Source: Nonomuraea spiralis
GTDB lineage: Bacteria > Actinomycetota > Actinomycetes > Streptosporangiales > Streptosporangiaceae
Assembly: GCF_014648435.1 (NCBI RefSeq)
Contig: NZ_BMRC01000006.1
Span: 248,001-312,000 of the forward strand
Direction: 5' to 3'
DNA length: 64,000 bases
The position numbers and the translations under genes were made by a program. Each line of letters begins with the position of its first letter. Position 1 is the stretch's first letter. Positions 62,947 through 64,000 of this stretch are shown in pieces. The notes under the pieces are model-generated. The model did not search any database, had not been told where the DNA came from, and saw only the letters and a list, made by a program, of their open reading frames with translations.

Positions 62947-63198
62947 ATGGATCTCCTCCTCGACGCCGTCGGCTGGGCCGGAGCCGCCCTGCTGCTGACC
63001 GGGTACGCCCTGGTCTCGTCCGCGCGGTTGTCCGGCGACGGCGTGGCGTACCAGCTCATCAACCTGTTCGGCGCGCTCGGCCTCATGGTCAACAGCGCCT
63101 ACAACGCCGCCTGGCCCTCCACCGGGCTGAACCTCGTATGGGCCGCCATCGGAGGGATCGCCCTCGTCAAACTCGCCCGGGTGGGAGCCGCCAAATGA
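62947..63198 (+). CDS. CBU_0592-family membrane protein
   Basis: This 83-residue protein has three hydrophobic segments (LLLDAVGWAGAALLLTGYAL, INLFGALGLMVNSAYNA and LVWAAIGGIALVKLA), the CBU_0592 pattern. The function is unknown. Its stop overlaps the ATG of the cyclase gene (ATGA). Confidence 0.82.
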   Translation: MDLLLDAVGWAGAALLLTGYALVSSARLSGDGVAYQLINLFGALGLMVNSAYNAAWPSTGLNLVWAAIGGIALVKLARVGAAK

Positions 63199-63839
63199 TC
63201 GTCGAACTCAGCCACCGCATCACCGACGGCATGATCACCTATCCCGGCGTCCCGGGCCCGGTCCTCGGTACGCACCTGAGCAGGGAGGACTCGCGCGAGG
63301 TCTACGCCCCGGGCACCGAGTTCGAGATCGGCACGATCACGATGGCCGCCAACACCGGTACCTACCTGGACACGCCCCACCACCGCTACGCCGACGGCCC
63401 GGACCTGTCGCAGGTGCCGGTGAGCAGGCTGGCCGACCTGCCCGGCCTGCGCGTACCCGCCTCGGGAGGGCGGGAGGTGGTGCTCGACACCACACTGGAC
63501 GTACGCGGCCGGGCCGTGCTGATCCACACGGGCTGGGACCGCCACTTCGGCACCGGCGCCTACCTGCGCGACCATCCGTACCTGGCGGCGGAGTCGGCGG
63601 AGTGGCTGGCCGAGCAGGGCGCGGCGCTGGTCGGGATCGACTCGCTCAACATCGACGACACCCCGCCGCACGGCGAACGCCCCGCCCACACGATCCTGCT
63701 GAGGGCGGGGATCCCGCTGGTCGAGCACCTGACGGGGCTCTCGGCACTGCCGAGTGAGGGCTTCAGGTTCCATGCCGCGCCCCCGATGATCGCGGGCATG
63801 GGCACCTTCCCCGTACGCGCCTACGCCGTCGTGCCGTAG
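63195..63839 (+). CDS. Cyclase-family (kynurenine formamidase-like) protein, variant metal motif
   Basis: This 214-residue protein belongs to the cyclase/formamidase family, which usually has HxGTHxDxPxH to bind metal. Here the motif is NTGTYLDTPHH: Asn53 and Tyr57 replace the two histidines, while Asp59 and His63 remain. GDxxxY-like and LVGIDSLNIDDTPP elements are kept. Hydrolysis of an amide or lactone is the family role, but activity may differ. It overlaps the CBU_0592 gene and is divergent from a LysR regulator. Confidence 0.85.
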   Translation: MIVELSHRITDGMITYPGVPGPVLGTHLSREDSREVYAPGTEFEIGTITMAANTGTYLDTPHHRYADGPDLSQVPVSRLADLPGLRVPASGGREVVLDTTLDVRGRAVLIHTGWDRHFGTGAYLRDHPYLAAESAEWLAEQGAALVGIDSLNIDDTPPHGERPAHTILLRAGIPLVEHLTGLSALPSEGFRFHAAPPMIAGMGTFPVRAYAVVP

Positions 63840-63852
63840 GCGGGACGGGGCG

Positions 63853-63999
63853 TCACTCGTCCTCCTGATCGGCCTCGTCCCACGCCTTGTTGCGGTCGGC
63901 GGCGCGCTGCAATGCGCCCGCCGCCTCCTCCTCCGAGGCGTAGGGACCCATCCGGTCCTTGTTGGGGCAGCCCTGCTCGGGCTCGACCCGCATGTGCTT
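63853..63999 (-). CDS. Small conserved actinobacterial protein, partial (C terminus)
   Basis: The last 48 residues of a minus-strand protein are visible: KHMRVEPEQGCPNKDRMGPY, then ASEEEAAGALQRAADRNKAW and an acidic tail. The VEPEQGCPNKDRMGPY pattern is found in small Streptomyces-type proteins, some annotated as SPOR-domain proteins. The start lies beyond the window. The function is unknown. Confidence 0.75.
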   Translation of the reverse strand, partial: KHMRVEPEQGCPNKDRMGPYASEEEAAGALQRAADRNKAWDEADQEDE

Positions 64000-64000
64000 G

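Overview
The window is a high-G+C (about 70% or more by eye) actinomycete chromosome segment with 63 protein genes (two of them cut by the window ends), one probable gene remnant, and no RNA genes, CRISPR arrays or insertion sequences that I can see. GTG starts, 4-bp stop/start overlaps (GTGA, ATGA), frequent CGTACG codon pairs, a GlnE/GlnA/GlnA2 set, GlnR-type operators, SARP and DUF4191 proteins all point to Actinomycetota. The protein flavour suggests Streptosporangiales, for example Nonomuraea; this last step is inference.

The backbone is a housekeeping cluster conserved across actinobacteria, in conserved order: leucyl aminopeptidase (end only), lpd, sucB, a TIGR01777 epimerase, lipB, lipA, DUF4191, RDD, glnA, glnE, glnA2, nadE and panB. 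It joins 2-oxoacid dehydrogenase subunits to the lipoate enzymes that modify them, then to ammonia assimilation and its adenylylation control, then to NAD and pantothenate synthesis. In Mycobacterium tuberculosis most of this order is compact (about Rv2213 to Rv2225). Here it is spread over about 52 kb by inserted accessory blocks.

Accessory blocks, left to right. 8.3-13.0 kb: AraC regulator, VOC protein, alpha/beta hydrolase and GH3 beta-glucosidase. 13.7-17.3 kb: methyltransferase, a TetR/glycosidase-like operon and an MFS exporter. 20.3-25.0 kb: a frameshifted remnant, a small secreted protein, an MFS/B3-B4 operon divergent from LysR, and a membrane protein. 28.0-32.4 kb: HXXEE membrane protein, glutamine amidotransferase, hydrolase, hotdog protein, P-loop ATPase and YciI protein. 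33.9-41.4 kb: an EF-hand/terpene-synthase pair, ArsR/MFS, and a sensor kinase followed by a SARP fused to a NarL-type response regulator. 43.3-51.8 kb: an AlkC-like glycosylase, a three-gene beta-helix/cupredoxin-like lipoprotein/membrane-protein operon, a TetR/MFS drug-efflux operon and another MFS. 52.8-64 kb: PLP enzymes with a MocR regulator, an ABC exporter with its own two-component system, an F420-NADP oxidoreductase-like protein, and a LysR/CBU_0592/cyclase cluster.

The features most worth follow-up are the SARP-REC-LuxR fusion beside its likely kinase, the envelope operon at 44.4-48.1 kb, the translationally coupled EF-hand/terpene synthase pair, a LipB whose catalytic lysine is replaced by glutamine, GlnR-type boxes before both glnA and glnA2, and an orphan terminator-like hairpin in a 0.4-kb gene-free gap.
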